Of a stretch of DNA of 64,000 nt, positions 1-11,334 are shown piece by piece. This stretch comes from Methylomonas sp. UP202 (GTDB lineage Bacteria > Pseudomonadota > Gammaproteobacteria > Methylococcales > Methylomonadaceae): positions 1-64,000 of the forward strand of contig NZ_CP123897.1 of assembly GCF_029910655.1 (NCBI RefSeq). Reading direction: 5' to 3'. The notes below the pieces were generated by a model that saw only the letters and a program-made list of their open reading frames with translations, had not been told where the DNA came from and did not search any database. Both the position numbers and the translations under genes were made by a program. Position 1 is the stretch's first letter. Every line of letters begins with the position of its first letter.

Positions 1-1317
1 ATGAGTGTGATTTGGAACAACTGCCTGGCCAAGCTGGAACATGAAATTCCCGGCACCGACCTGAATACGTGGATCCGGCCACTGCAAGCGGTGGAAACCG
101 ACAGCCAGTTAAAGCTGCTCGCGCCCAATCGCTTCATCATCGATCATATCAAGCAACATTTTCTGACCCGCATCGAAGACGCGGTCAACGAATTTTCCAA
201 CGCCACGCTAGCGGTGCATTTCGAAATCGGCAGCAAAAAAGCGCCGGCGATCAAAACGCAAACGCTAAACAAAAGTCCGGTTCAGAAAAAAAACCAGCCC
301 AACTTTTTAAATAAGGCGTTCACCTTCGAAAGCTTCGTCGAGGGTAAATCCAACCAATTGGCGCGCGCCGCATCGGTCACGGTTTCCGACAACATCGGCA
401 AGGTGTACAACCCGCTCTTTATTTACGGCAGTTCCGGCTTGGGCAAAACCCATTTGATGCACGCGATCGGCAATGCGGTGCTGCAGAAAAAACCGGACGC
501 CAACATTGTCTATCTGCACTCAGAAAAATTCGTGCAGGATATGGTCAAGGCCTTGCAGCAAAACCAGATCAATCATTTCAAGGATTACTATCGCAACATT
601 GACGTGCTGTTGATGGACGATATTCAATTTCTGGCCGGCAAGGAACGTTCGCAGGAAGAGTTTTTCCATACCTTTAATAATCTGCTCGACCAAAAACATC
701 AAGTGGTACTGACTTGCGATAAGTACCCGAAAGAAATCGAAGGCTTGGAAGACCGTTTGAAGTCCCGCTTCAGTTGGGGTTTGCCGGTGGCGATAGAACC
801 GCCCGATCTGGAAACTCGCACCGCGATTTTAATCAAGAAAGCTCAACAGGTTGGCGTGGATCTTAGCCACGACGTGGCATTTTTCATCGCCAAGCGCATT
901 CCGTCCAATGTTCGAGATTTGGAAGGCGCATTGCGCCGGGTGGTCGCCAATTCGCAATTCACCGGCCGCGACATCACCGTCGAATTTACCAAGGAAGCCT
1001 TGCACGATTTGATCAGCTTGCAGGACAAACTGGTCAGCATCGACAACATCCAAAAAACCGTCGCCGAATATTTCAAAATTCGGGTCGCCGACCTATCGTC
1101 GAAAAACCGCAAGCAGTCAATTACCCGCCCTAGACAAATCGCCATGACTTTAGCCAGGGAACTGACTTCGCACAGCTACCCGGAAATCGGCGATGCTTTC
1201 GGCGGCCGCGACCACACCACCGTCATCAATGCTTGCAAACGGGTCGCCGAACTCAAGGACGAAGACGTCAAAATGGCGGAAGACTACAAAAACCTGCTGC
1301 GCACGCTGTCGCACTAA
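1..1317 (+). CDS. dnaA: Chromosomal replication initiator protein DnaA
   Basis: DnaA binds DnaA boxes at oriC, forms an ATP-dependent helical oligomer and opens the origin. The 438-residue protein has the N-terminal DnaB-interaction domain (about 1-80), a short Lys/Gln-rich linker (80-105), the AAA+ core with Walker A GSSGLGKT (143-150) and Walker B LLMDDIQF (about 203-210), and the C-terminal helix-turn-helix with the signature GGRDHTTV near residue 400. The length is normal for the family. The first base of the window is the A of its ATG, so any promoter lies outside. It is followed by a long box-rich intergenic region and then dnaN. Confidence 0.99.
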   Translation: MSVIWNNCLAKLEHEIPGTDLNTWIRPLQAVETDSQLKLLAPNRFIIDHIKQHFLTRIEDAVNEFSNATLAVHFEIGSKKAPAIKTQTLNKSPVQKKNQPNFLNKAFTFESFVEGKSNQLARAASVTVSDNIGKVYNPLFIYGSSGLGKTHLMHAIGNAVLQKKPDANIVYLHSEKFVQDMVKALQQNQINHFKDYYRNIDVLLMDDIQFLAGKERSQEEFFHTFNNLLDQKHQVVLTCDKYPKEIEGLEDRLKSRFSWGLPVAIEPPDLETRTAILIKKAQQVGVDLSHDVAFFIAKRIPSNVRDLEGALRRVVANSQFTGRDITVEFTKEALHDLISLQDKLVSIDNIQKTVAEYFKIRVADLSSKNRKQSITRPRQIAMTLARELTSHSYPEIGDAFGGRDHTTVINACKRVAELKDEDVKMAEDYKNLLRTLSH

Positions 1318-1689
1318 GCCTTGCAGCGGGCGATATCGCTCGCTGCCGCCAACTCCGGGCGCTTTCCGCCCAAAGCCACCACGCCGGCTCAAACACTAAA
1401 CCTCGAAGTTCAGGCATCGACCGCTCTTCCTGTTTCTCGGTCGTATCCCCATTCGCGCGGAAAGACCGGTCATTCCGACATCAATCTTTCGAATTACCCT
1501 CTTGACCGAAACGCGAACGATGTTTGTCCCAAACTTCTTATTTCTCCAATCCCTAAAAATTAGTCCTTCCCGCTCGAACAGCCGCCAATCAAACGGGTAT
1601 CTTCGGCCTAATCCATTGCCTACACCGTCGATTCGCGCGTCGAGAAACCGTCATTTCTGCTGTTGACTATCCTGTCTTTATCCCACCGA

Positions 1690-2200
1690 GTAGATTGTGG
1701 TTCAGCTGTGCATAACTTCAAGACTCGAAGTTGTCCACAGTTGCCGCACAGGCGTTACCTACCCGAAAAGACAAGATTCGCCAGACACTAAGACTATGAA
1801 AGAACTTCTAAAATTGGGCTTACCCACAACCAAAGGGCTTGCTAATAGCAGTAATAAACTATATTTCTTTTACATTGTTATTGATCAATTCGACGCGAGA
1901 CGGTCGAAACGAAAAGTCGGTAAACAGACAGACAAAGCCCGTGGAACTCGTTTTTCGAGATTTGCGCGGGTGACGAAAACCGTCAAGCACGCACTAGCTT
2001 TTTCCACGATAATACGCCGACCAATTGTGGAAAACCCTGTCATTAGGACCTGGCGTTCTTGGCACGAAACTTGTGGATAAAGTTGCCATCTCTCGTTGTC
2101 CACAAATCGTCAACAGACTATGGACCGGGATCGCCGCCTTGTTACGTACAAGACAATCGTTTGTTTTATATTGCGTAAATCGGGTTTTCCACAGCTTTGC
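1690..2200. other. Candidate oriC (DnaA-box cluster between dnaA and dnaN)
   Basis: The 918-base dnaA-dnaN gap has no credible gene. It carries many DnaA-box-like 9-10-mers: CTGTGCATAA (1706-1715), TTGTCCACAG (1731-1740), TTACCCACAA (1820-1829), TTGTGGAAAA (2025-2034), the perfect box TTGTGGATAA (2071-2080), TTGTCCACAA (2096-2105) and TTTTCCACAG (2185-2194). AT-rich patches at about 1845-1890 and 2205-2235 are candidate unwinding elements. An origin at this position is usual in many bacteria. The stretch 1318-1689 between dnaA and the first box shows nothing I can name. Confidence 0.8.
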
Positions 2201-2235
2201 GACTTGTTAATAGTAAAAATAAAAAATAGATATCT

Positions 2236-3339
2236 ATGAAATTTGTTATTAGCCGAGATCTGATTCTGCCATCGTTGCAGCAAATCGTCAGTGTTATAGA
2301 AAAGCGCCAGACCATGCCTATTCTTTCCAACGTGCTGTTGTGGGCGGATGAAAGTTCTCTGGTGATGACCGGTACCGATACCGAAATCCAAATCGTCAGC
2401 AAGGTCTATTGTGAATCGATAGAAAACCCTGGCGTCATCACGGTACCGGCTCGCAAGTTTTTAGATATTTGCCGGTTATTGCCTGGCGGTGCGGAGCTCA
2501 AGTTCGAGTTGCATGAAGACAAGGTAAAACTATCCTCGGGCCGTAGCCGATTTTCGTTGAGCACCTTGCCGGCGGAGCATTATCCGGAGTTCAACGAATC
2601 GGAATACGAATACCGGTTTGCGTTGAATGCCGGCAAATTTAAGAAGGGCCTGGATAAAACCCTGTTTTGCATGGCCAACCAGGATGTCAGGTATTACCTG
2701 AACGGTTTATTGCTTCACGTCAGTAATTCGAAGATGAAACTGGTGGCGTCCGACGGCCATCGCTTGGCGATTTTCGAGGACGACATCGGTTTCGCCACCG
2801 GCTACGAATCGCGCATCATCATTCCCCGCAAAGCGGTTCAAGAGCTAAACCGTTTGCTGGACGAGCCCGAAGCGGAATTGGATGTACAGTTCTCGGCCAA
2901 CCATATCAAGGTCCAATTCAAAGATGTGGTATTCTCCTCAAAGCTGATAGATGCCAAGTTTCCCGACTTCAGTAAAGTCTTCAACCAATCTTTCATGACG
3001 CCGTTGCTGATTCAAAAGCAGGTGTTGCGCGACGCCCTGACTCGGGTGGCGATCTTGTCCAACGAAAAATACAAAGGCGTGACCTTCGACATCGGCGGCG
3101 ACGTTCTTAAACTGAGCACGCATAACCCGGAACACGACGAAGCGGAAGAAGAACTGATCATCGATTATCACGGTCAGACGCTGAGTATTTCCTTCAACTC
3201 GCAATACATGCTGGATGCGGTTTCGAATCTTGATTCCGAATTGGCGGTGCTGACGATAGCGGGCAATGCCAGCAGTTGTTTTATCGAAGAACCCGAACAA
3301 CCCTTATTTAAATTCATTGTCATGCCGATGCGCCTGTAA
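2236..3339 (+). CDS. dnaN: DNA polymerase III beta subunit (sliding clamp)
   Basis: The beta clamp is a ring-shaped dimer that tethers the replicative polymerase and many repair factors to DNA. The 367-residue length and the start MKFVISRDLILPSLQQIV are typical, as are the central LLLHVSNSKMKLVASDGHRL and the C-terminal ending FIVMPMRL, which matches the conserved P-M-R-L tail. The ATG is preceded by an AT-rich stretch without an obvious Shine-Dalgarno sequence. It is followed after 8 bases by recF, so the two are probably cotranscribed. Confidence 0.98.
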   Translation: MKFVISRDLILPSLQQIVSVIEKRQTMPILSNVLLWADESSLVMTGTDTEIQIVSKVYCESIENPGVITVPARKFLDICRLLPGGAELKFELHEDKVKLSSGRSRFSLSTLPAEHYPEFNESEYEYRFALNAGKFKKGLDKTLFCMANQDVRYYLNGLLLHVSNSKMKLVASDGHRLAIFEDDIGFATGYESRIIIPRKAVQELNRLLDEPEAELDVQFSANHIKVQFKDVVFSSKLIDAKFPDFSKVFNQSFMTPLLIQKQVLRDALTRVAILSNEKYKGVTFDIGGDVLKLSTHNPEHDEAEEELIIDYHGQTLSISFNSQYMLDAVSNLDSELAVLTIAGNASSCFIEEPEQPLFKFIVMPMRL

Positions 3340-3347
3340 GCGGGACA

Positions 3348-4421
3348 ATGACCTTGATCGCACTGGATGTTTTTTCGGTTAGAAACATCCGTGAAGCCAG
3401 CCTTACTCCTTCGCCGGCAATCAACCTGATTACCGGCGCCAATGCCAGCGGCAAAAGTTCGTTGCTGGAAGCCATTTTCATTCTTGGGCGCGCCCGGTCC
3501 TTTCGCACCACGCATATCAAGCAAGCCATTGCCTTCGACCAAACCCACTTGGTGGTGTCCGCGCAAAATCGCCAGCAAGGCCAATCGCTAAGTCGGATTG
3601 GGATTCAAATCGACGCCAAGCAATGCGAAATTCGCATCGACGGCGAGAATCGGCAAAAGTCGGATTTGGCCTATGCACTGCCGGTACAGTTGATCGATCC
3701 GAAGAGTTACCGCCTGCTTGACGCCGGTCCGCAAGTTCGCCGCGAGTTTCTGGATTGGGGGATTTTCAATCAGCACAAACAGTTTCTGGGTCATTGGCGG
3801 AAATACGCCAAGGCACTGCAGCAACGTAATAGTCTGTTGAAGTCTCGCCAACTCAGGCAAATTCCGGCGTGGGACCGAGAGTTGGCCGAGCACGGCAAAG
3901 TCATCAACCAATTTCGACAAGCCTATGTTCACGAACTGTTGCCGGTGTTTAACGAAACCGCCCGGCAATTTTTAACGGACGTTCAAGCGGATGTTCGTTT
4001 TCATCCGGGATGGCCTGATGAAAACGAATTGGAACATTACCTGAAACAGGATTTGGATAGAGATCTGCGCTACGGATTTACCCATAGCGGACCGCATCGC
4101 GCAGACTTCATCTGTTATTGCGACAAACGCCCAGCCAAGGACTTCCTATCCAGAGGACAGCAAAAGCTCTATGTACTGGCTTTACTGATGGCGCAAGTAA
4201 CGTTGTTGAACCGGGTTAGCCCGAATGCCTGCTGCATTTTGATCGACGACTTGGCGGCGGAATTGGATACAGAAAACAAGGCAAAATTGTTAAAATATCT
4301 GGCTGAACTGAACTGCCAAGTCTTTATCACCAGTACCGATTTTTCTGACTTCGGAGATTTGGCGCCTCTCAAAACTTATAAAAGGTTTCACGTGGAACAC
4401 GGAAGAATTCAAACGCCGTGA
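3348..4421 (+). CDS. recF: DNA replication and repair protein RecF
   Basis: RecF is an SMC-like ATPase that works with RecO and RecR to load RecA at gapped DNA. The 357-residue protein has Walker A TGANASGKSS (about 29-38), the ABC-type signature LSRGQQKL in the C-terminal third and Walker B CILIDDLAAELD. It lies 8 bases downstream of dnaN, with gyrB 115 bases further on, the classical replication-block order. Confidence 0.97.
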   Translation: MTLIALDVFSVRNIREASLTPSPAINLITGANASGKSSLLEAIFILGRARSFRTTHIKQAIAFDQTHLVVSAQNRQQGQSLSRIGIQIDAKQCEIRIDGENRQKSDLAYALPVQLIDPKSYRLLDAGPQVRREFLDWGIFNQHKQFLGHWRKYAKALQQRNSLLKSRQLRQIPAWDRELAEHGKVINQFRQAYVHELLPVFNETARQFLTDVQADVRFHPGWPDENELEHYLKQDLDRDLRYGFTHSGPHRADFICYCDKRPAKDFLSRGQQKLYVLALLMAQVTLLNRVSPNACCILIDDLAAELDTENKAKLLKYLAELNCQVFITSTDFSDFGDLAPLKTYKRFHVEHGRIQTP

Positions 4422-4488
4422 TCGCAACGCGAACAAGACAACACAATAACTATAACTCTCACCAGCAGAAGCAACGATGCAGGAATAG

Positions 4489-6942
<2,454 letters not shown>

Positions 6943-7065
6943 AGATGTTGTCGGAATTACCCAAAGGGGGCGGTGCCGACCATTACTATTTCCAAATGAG
7001 TTTGCAGCGCCTCCGATAACCGGTAAAGCCGACGCTAAGCTTGGGCAATGGCATGCGCCGATATT

Positions 7066-7956
7066 TCAAACGTCGCTTAACAGTGGCCGGCTTAATGTTT
7101 GGTACCACCAATTGGCCGCTTCACCTTTATTTGCGGTACGCATTGCCAGCCACACCGGTTCCGACGGACGCGCTTCCTCAACCTGCAATTCCATCAACGA
7201 TCCGGTTTCCAGGTCGTGGGCAACTAATCGTCGCGGTAAAAAGCCAAAGCCCAAGCCGGCCAGTTGAAATTGGATTTTGGTGTCGATATTCGGCACCGTA
7301 ATGCGTTTTTGCCCGGACAATAAACCTACTGTTTTTGCCGGCAGCGACCGGGCGCTATCGGCGACGGCGATGACGGTATGTCTATGCAGCATGTCGGTTT
7401 TAATTGGCTGATCCACCTTAGCCAACGGGTGAACGGGGGCGACGCAAAATGCAAAATCCACGGTATCGATCTGCCTGACTTGATAGCCGCTCCAATTCGG
7501 ACAATCGCCGACGGCTATGACGATATCCGCTCGCTCCTCACGTAATGCCTCCCATACCCCACTCATCACTTCCGTGGTGAAGCGAATGCGGGTTCCGCAT
7601 TCCAGGGTATTAAACTCATGCAAATCGTTAATAAACACCCTGCTGGGTATCAGGGAATCAAACACTACGGTCAGCTCGGCTTCATATCCCGACGCGATTT
7701 TATACAGCCGAGATTCGAGATCGCCAAAGGCGTGCAATAACAAACGCCCTTCGTTTAACAAGGCATTTCCGGCTGGAGTCAGCGAAAGCTTGGGGCCATT
7801 GCGTTCGAATAACTTCAGATTCAATTGTTCTTCCAATTTGCCCACGGCATAGGAAATGGTGGAGGGCACGCGATGCAGCAGGTCCGCCGCGCCCGACATC
7901 GATCCGGTGCGGTCGATCGCATCGATAATTTGAATAGCTTCCAGCGATAACTTCAT
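7066..7956 (-). CDS. LysR-family transcriptional regulator
   Basis: The 296-residue protein has a typical N-terminal winged helix (MKLSLEAIQIIDAIDRTGSM..AADLL...PSTISYAVGKLEEQL) followed by a LysR substrate-binding domain. The chosen ATG (7954-7956) has a good GGAG ribosome-binding sequence about six bases upstream; the reading frame runs further upstream, but that part is in the intergenic region and is hydrophobic in an unlikely way. It is divergent from the pirin gene at 8122, an arrangement like E. coli yhaJ-yhaK, so it probably controls that gene. The effector is unknown. Confidence 0.9.
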   Translation of the reverse strand: MKLSLEAIQIIDAIDRTGSMSGAADLLHRVPSTISYAVGKLEEQLNLKLFERNGPKLSLTPAGNALLNEGRLLLHAFGDLESRLYKIASGYEAELTVVFDSLIPSRVFINDLHEFNTLECGTRIRFTTEVMSGVWEALREERADIVIAVGDCPNWSGYQVRQIDTVDFAFCVAPVHPLAKVDQPIKTDMLHRHTVIAVADSARSLPAKTVGLLSGQKRITVPNIDTKIQFQLAGLGFGFLPRRLVAHDLETGSLMELQVEEARPSEPVWLAMRTANKGEAANWWYQTLSRPLLSDV

Positions 7957-8043
7957 TAGATCTCCAAAACCACTTTCGAAAAAATCGAATATTAAAAGCA
8001 AAATAACTCGTTTTAAATAATGAAAACTCAGGAGTATTCTAAT

Positions 8044-8088
8044 TTCACTCGCTGAAAACCCCAATATTCCATACAAAAGCTGAGTGAA
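8044..8088. promoter_or_regulatory. Possible LysR operator between LysR and pirin genes
   Basis: The divergent intergenic region contains the 7-bp inverted repeat TTCACTC (8044-8050) and GAGTGAA (8082-8088), 31 bases apart, just upstream of the pirin ribosome-binding site. LysR regulators bind dyads in such regions, so this is a candidate; the arm length is short and chance is possible. Confidence 0.3.
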
Positions 8089-8121
8089 TGTTAATTCGAA
8101 ATTTTTGAAAGGAGCTAGATC

Positions 8122-8841
8122 ATGCTGGAAATTCGTCCCGCCCACCGCCGAGGTAGCGCTCAGTTCGACTGGCTATTCTCAAGACACACTTTTTCCTTCG
8201 GCAATTACTACGATCCTCAGCAAAGCGGATTTTCCGATTTGTTGGTGATCAACGAAGATATCGTGCAGCCGGGTAAAGGCTTTGGTACGCATCCGCATCG
8301 GGACATGGAAATTTTTACCTATGTTATCGACGGTGCGCTGGCGCACAAAGATTCGATGGACAACGGCTCGGTGATCGAAGCCGGCGACGTTCAGTTAATG
8401 ACTGCCGGAACCGGCGTGACTCATAGTGAGTTCAATCATTCGCAGAGCGAGTTGGTGCATTTTCTGCAAATTTGGCTGGTGCCGAATAGCAAAGGCGTCG
8501 AGCCGCGCTATCAGCAAACTCATTTTAGCCTCGCCCAAAAACAAGGCCGGCTGGCGTTGATTATTTCGCCGGACGGTGCGGAAGGATCATTGTCGGTTTA
8601 CCAGGATGTGCGGGTTTACGCCGGTTGTTTCGATGTCGGCGAACAGGCGCAGTTAACGCTCGCGGATAACCGTTATGCTTACGTGCATCTGGTAAGCGGC
8701 ACCTTGACCGTGAACGGCACCGTATTGCACGCAGGCGATGGCGCCCGCATTCGCAGTGAGAGCCGAATCGACATACAACAGGGTCACAATGCCGAAGTGT
8801 TGGTGTTTGATTTACGCCCGCATGAGAAACCCAGCCGGTAG
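8122..8841 (+). CDS. Pirin-family protein (YhhW/YhaK-like bicupin)
   Basis: Pirins are bicupin metalloproteins; bacterial members such as YhhW have quercetin 2,3-dioxygenase activity in vitro, and others act as redox sensors. The 239-residue protein has the N-terminal cupin with the metal ligands expected for the family: His57 and His59 in THPHRDMEIFTYV, His101 and Glu103 in GVTHSEFNH. A second, ligand-poor cupin follows. The ATG has a strong GAAAGGAG ribosome-binding site. The gene is divergent from a LysR regulator and six bases upstream of the ABM-domain gene, so those two are probably one operon. Confidence 0.93.
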   Translation: MLEIRPAHRRGSAQFDWLFSRHTFSFGNYYDPQQSGFSDLLVINEDIVQPGKGFGTHPHRDMEIFTYVIDGALAHKDSMDNGSVIEAGDVQLMTAGTGVTHSEFNHSQSELVHFLQIWLVPNSKGVEPRYQQTHFSLAQKQGRLALIISPDGAEGSLSVYQDVRVYAGCFDVGEQAQLTLADNRYAYVHLVSGTLTVNGTVLHAGDGARIRSESRIDIQQGHNAEVLVFDLRPHEKPSR

Positions 8842-8847
8842 AGCGCC

Positions 8848-9426
8848 ATGAACGAAATCAGCCAAACGCCGCCCAACAACGAACAAGTTTTTTTCGCCAT
8901 CCGCCATCGGCTGAAAAAAGGTAAGCGCAACCTTCAGCAATACGAGCGTTGGTTAAGCAAAATCATGCCGATTGCGGCAAGCTTTCCGGGGCATTTGGGC
9001 GTACAAGTCGTCCGGCCGCCGGACGGCCACAACGAGTATCTGATCGTGGTGCGCTTTGCCGGAATCCAGGCCTTGGAATTCTGGCAGCGGTCTCCGGAAC
9101 GTCAGCAGTTGCTTCAGGAAATTACCGGGATTCTGGACAGCGAAGAAGCGATCGACATCAAAACCGGCATCGATTACTGGTTTACCCCGCCGGCGGTGGG
9201 TAAGCATCCGCGGCGTTGGAGGCAATGGCTGGTGACGACGTCGGTGATCTGGCCGCTGACGATGTATGTGCCGCCAGCGATGGAACCCCTGTTTGTAAAG
9301 TATCCGCAGCTGGGGGAGTTCGGCATTCGCCAGGGTGTATTGGCTTTGGTTATCGTCGGTTTGGTGGTGTATTTGATTATGCCGCTCTATGTCCGGCTAA
9401 TCGCGAAATGGTTTTTTAAAAGTTAG
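8848..9426 (+). CDS. Antibiotic-biosynthesis-monooxygenase (ABM) domain membrane protein
   Basis: The 192-residue protein has an ABM-type ferredoxin-like fold at about 15-105 (motifs FPGHLGVQVVRPP and YLIVVRFAGIQALEFWQRS) and then two predicted membrane helices at about 125-143 and 162-184. This fused form is a known uncharacterised family; the cytosolic domain may act on quinone-like or aromatic compounds, but no substrate can be read from the sequence. It follows the pirin gene by six bases, and the pairing suggests oxidative or aromatic metabolism. Confidence 0.8.
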   Translation: MNEISQTPPNNEQVFFAIRHRLKKGKRNLQQYERWLSKIMPIAASFPGHLGVQVVRPPDGHNEYLIVVRFAGIQALEFWQRSPERQQLLQEITGILDSEEAIDIKTGIDYWFTPPAVGKHPRRWRQWLVTTSVIWPLTMYVPPAMEPLFVKYPQLGEFGIRQGVLALVIVGLVVYLIMPLYVRLIAKWFFKS

Positions 9427-9537
9427 CGTCCGGATTATGTCTTGGGCGTAAGTCAACGGCTGCGGACTGTGGCAATCGTTACCGCAGTCGCGGCAAAGCC
9501 TATTTAAATTACCTTTATTAACGGGACAGATTGAACT

Positions 9538-10362
9538 ATGGGACAAACTACTACCAGCAAAATATTGAACTGGCAGATTGAAGGATGTCACTTTTCTCGC
9601 TTCGATATATCGCCCGAGCAGTCGATTTCATTGGAAAAAATCTTTCACGATGAAATTGCCATTATCGGTTTTTCCGGTGCGGTTTGGAAAAGCCGGCAAA
9701 ATGGTCAGAACTATCTTGAAACGCCAAATTGTCTAGTGATGCGCGATGCGGGGCAAATATTCTCCCTGAAATCGGCTTTTATAAACAAGGGCGGTGCAAT
9801 TTGTCGCGAAATCAAAATAAGTCCTCGGCAACTGATCGATTATTGCGAAAAACATGAGTTAAGCAAGTTTGTATTGGATTTCAAAAATCCGATTATTGAT
9901 AACCTGTATTTACGAAATTACTTTGCCGATACGCATAGAGTTTTAGAAGCCAGCCAATGCGCTCTGGAACAATCGACTTGTCTGGCGCTATTCGTAAATC
10001 GGTTTTTGCAGCAAGTGACAGGCAATCATTACCGTTGCCCGCACTTATTAAAGCCTTGGAAAGTGAAAATATCCATTGAATATTTGCGGACTTTTTATAA
10101 TCGAAACATTTCGCTGAACGAGCTTTCGGAAGTCACTAAATCGAATCCGTTTGTGCTATTAAGAAATTTTAAAAAATGCTTGGGAATTACGCCCCACGAA
10201 TATCTGCAAGCGTATCGAATTATTCAAGCCAAAAAGTTTATTTCTACCGGAGTCGCATTAACCGATGTTGCGACATTGTGCGGTTTTGCCGATCAAAGCC
10301 ATCTAAATCGCGTGTTTAAAAGAAAGGTCGGAGTAACGCCGGGCCAATTTCGAAACGTCTAA
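9538..10362 (+). CDS. AraC-family transcriptional regulator
   Basis: The 274-residue protein has a C-terminal AraC/XylS double helix-turn-helix (about 180-274), with the second-helix signature IIQAKKFISTGVALTDVATLCGFADQSHLNRVFKRKVGVTPGQFR. The N-terminal 170 residues resemble no ligand domain I can name. It is a lone plus-strand gene 250 bases upstream of the isochorismatase-family operon, which it may control. Confidence 0.9.
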   Translation: MGQTTTSKILNWQIEGCHFSRFDISPEQSISLEKIFHDEIAIIGFSGAVWKSRQNGQNYLETPNCLVMRDAGQIFSLKSAFINKGGAICREIKISPRQLIDYCEKHELSKFVLDFKNPIIDNLYLRNYFADTHRVLEASQCALEQSTCLALFVNRFLQQVTGNHYRCPHLLKPWKVKISIEYLRTFYNRNISLNELSEVTKSNPFVLLRNFKKCLGITPHEYLQAYRIIQAKKFISTGVALTDVATLCGFADQSHLNRVFKRKVGVTPGQFRNV

Positions 10363-10532
10363 TTGTTATTGTTTACCTGCCGAATTATTGTCGTTTTTAC
10401 GGTAAAAATAGCATAGGCTTTGTAGCACTTTTCCTACCGGCTCCTCCATGTTTCGCTTTGCCTTTTGTTTACAGGAGAGATATTAAACCATTTTATTTAT
10501 ACGTTAATTTTTAAGAAAAAAGTCAATATTGT

Positions 10533-10570
10533 TCAATACTCAAGCCTCAGAGCTTGGTCAAATACAAGCC
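10533..10570. promoter_or_regulatory. Possible AraC-type direct repeat upstream of hydrolase operon
   Basis: Two similar blocks, TCAATACTCAAGCC (10533-10546) and TCAAATACAAGCC (10558-10570), lie in direct orientation about 40-75 bases upstream of the gene at 10612. CAAGC (10541-10545) and GCTTG (10552-10556) also form a small dyad. AraC regulators bind direct repeats near the -35 region, and an araC gene lies immediately upstream, so this is a plausible operator. The rest of the gap 10363-10611 is AT-rich with nothing recognised. Confidence 0.3.
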
Positions 10571-10611
10571 CGTGAATTCTGTTTAATCAATCTAGTTTAA
10601 AGGAGCAATCA

Positions 10612-11277
10612 ATGAGCGCAGCCACCGAAAAACTTATTACCCCCGATAATTGTGCGTTTATTTTTATCGACCATCAACCGCAAATGGCTTTTGGCGTGAC
10701 CAATATCGACCGCCAATTACTCAAGAACAACGCTGTCGCGATGGCCAAAACGGCCAAGTTGTTCAATATTCCTACCGTTCTCACCGCCGTCGAAACCGAA
10801 TCATTCAGCGGCTATATTTGGCCCGAGTTGATGGATGTGTTGCAGCAGGACCCAATCGAACGTACCAGCATGAATAGCTGGGAAGACGAGGCCTTCGTCG
10901 CCGCCGTTAAAAAAACCGGACGGAAAAAATTGGTGATGGCTGCGTTATGGACGGAAGCTTGTCTGATCTTCCCAACCATCTGCGCGCTGGCGGAAGGCTA
11001 TGAAGTCATCATGAATACCGATGCCTCGGGCGGTACTTCTGTAGAAGCGCACAATGCCGCCATCAGGCGCGCCGAACAACATGGGGCGGAGTCGATCACC
11101 TCGCTGCAGGTGCTTTTGGAACTGCAACGCGATTGGAGTCGTAAAGAAACCTATGTCGGCACAACGGATATTGCCCGCGAACATTTTGGCGCGTACGGCA
11201 TGGGTATCGACTATGCGGCCAGCCTGGTGCACGACTATGGGCAACGCGCCAAATATCCGCACAAAGTTAATCCATAA
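10612..11277 (+). CDS. Isochorismatase-family hydrolase (YcaC-like)
   Basis: The 221-residue cysteine hydrolase has the family's catalytic aspartate (Asp20 in FIFIDHQPQ), the YcaC-type block RTSMNSWEDEAF and the nucleophile Cys117 in ALWTEACLIFPT. YcaC-like members hydrolyse small amides or nitrile-derived compounds, but their true substrates are mostly unknown. The ATG has an AAGGAG site. It is followed after 57 bases by an amidohydrolase, a pairing that suggests stepwise hydrolysis of an amide-type substrate. Confidence 0.88.
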   Translation: MSAATEKLITPDNCAFIFIDHQPQMAFGVTNIDRQLLKNNAVAMAKTAKLFNIPTVLTAVETESFSGYIWPELMDVLQQDPIERTSMNSWEDEAFVAAVKKTGRKKLVMAALWTEACLIFPTICALAEGYEVIMNTDASGGTSVEAHNAAIRRAEQHGAESITSLQVLLELQRDWSRKETYVGTTDIAREHFGAYGMGIDYAASLVHDYGQRAKYPHKVNP

Positions 11278-11334
11278 GCGGCGGCGGATTGAATGCGTTT
11301 CCCTGATAAATACAGTTGATGAGGTGCGTGGCAT

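Noticed and set aside
1321..2080. Small plus-strand frames after dnaA
   Set aside because: They have no ribosome-binding sites or family features and overlap the DnaA-box region.
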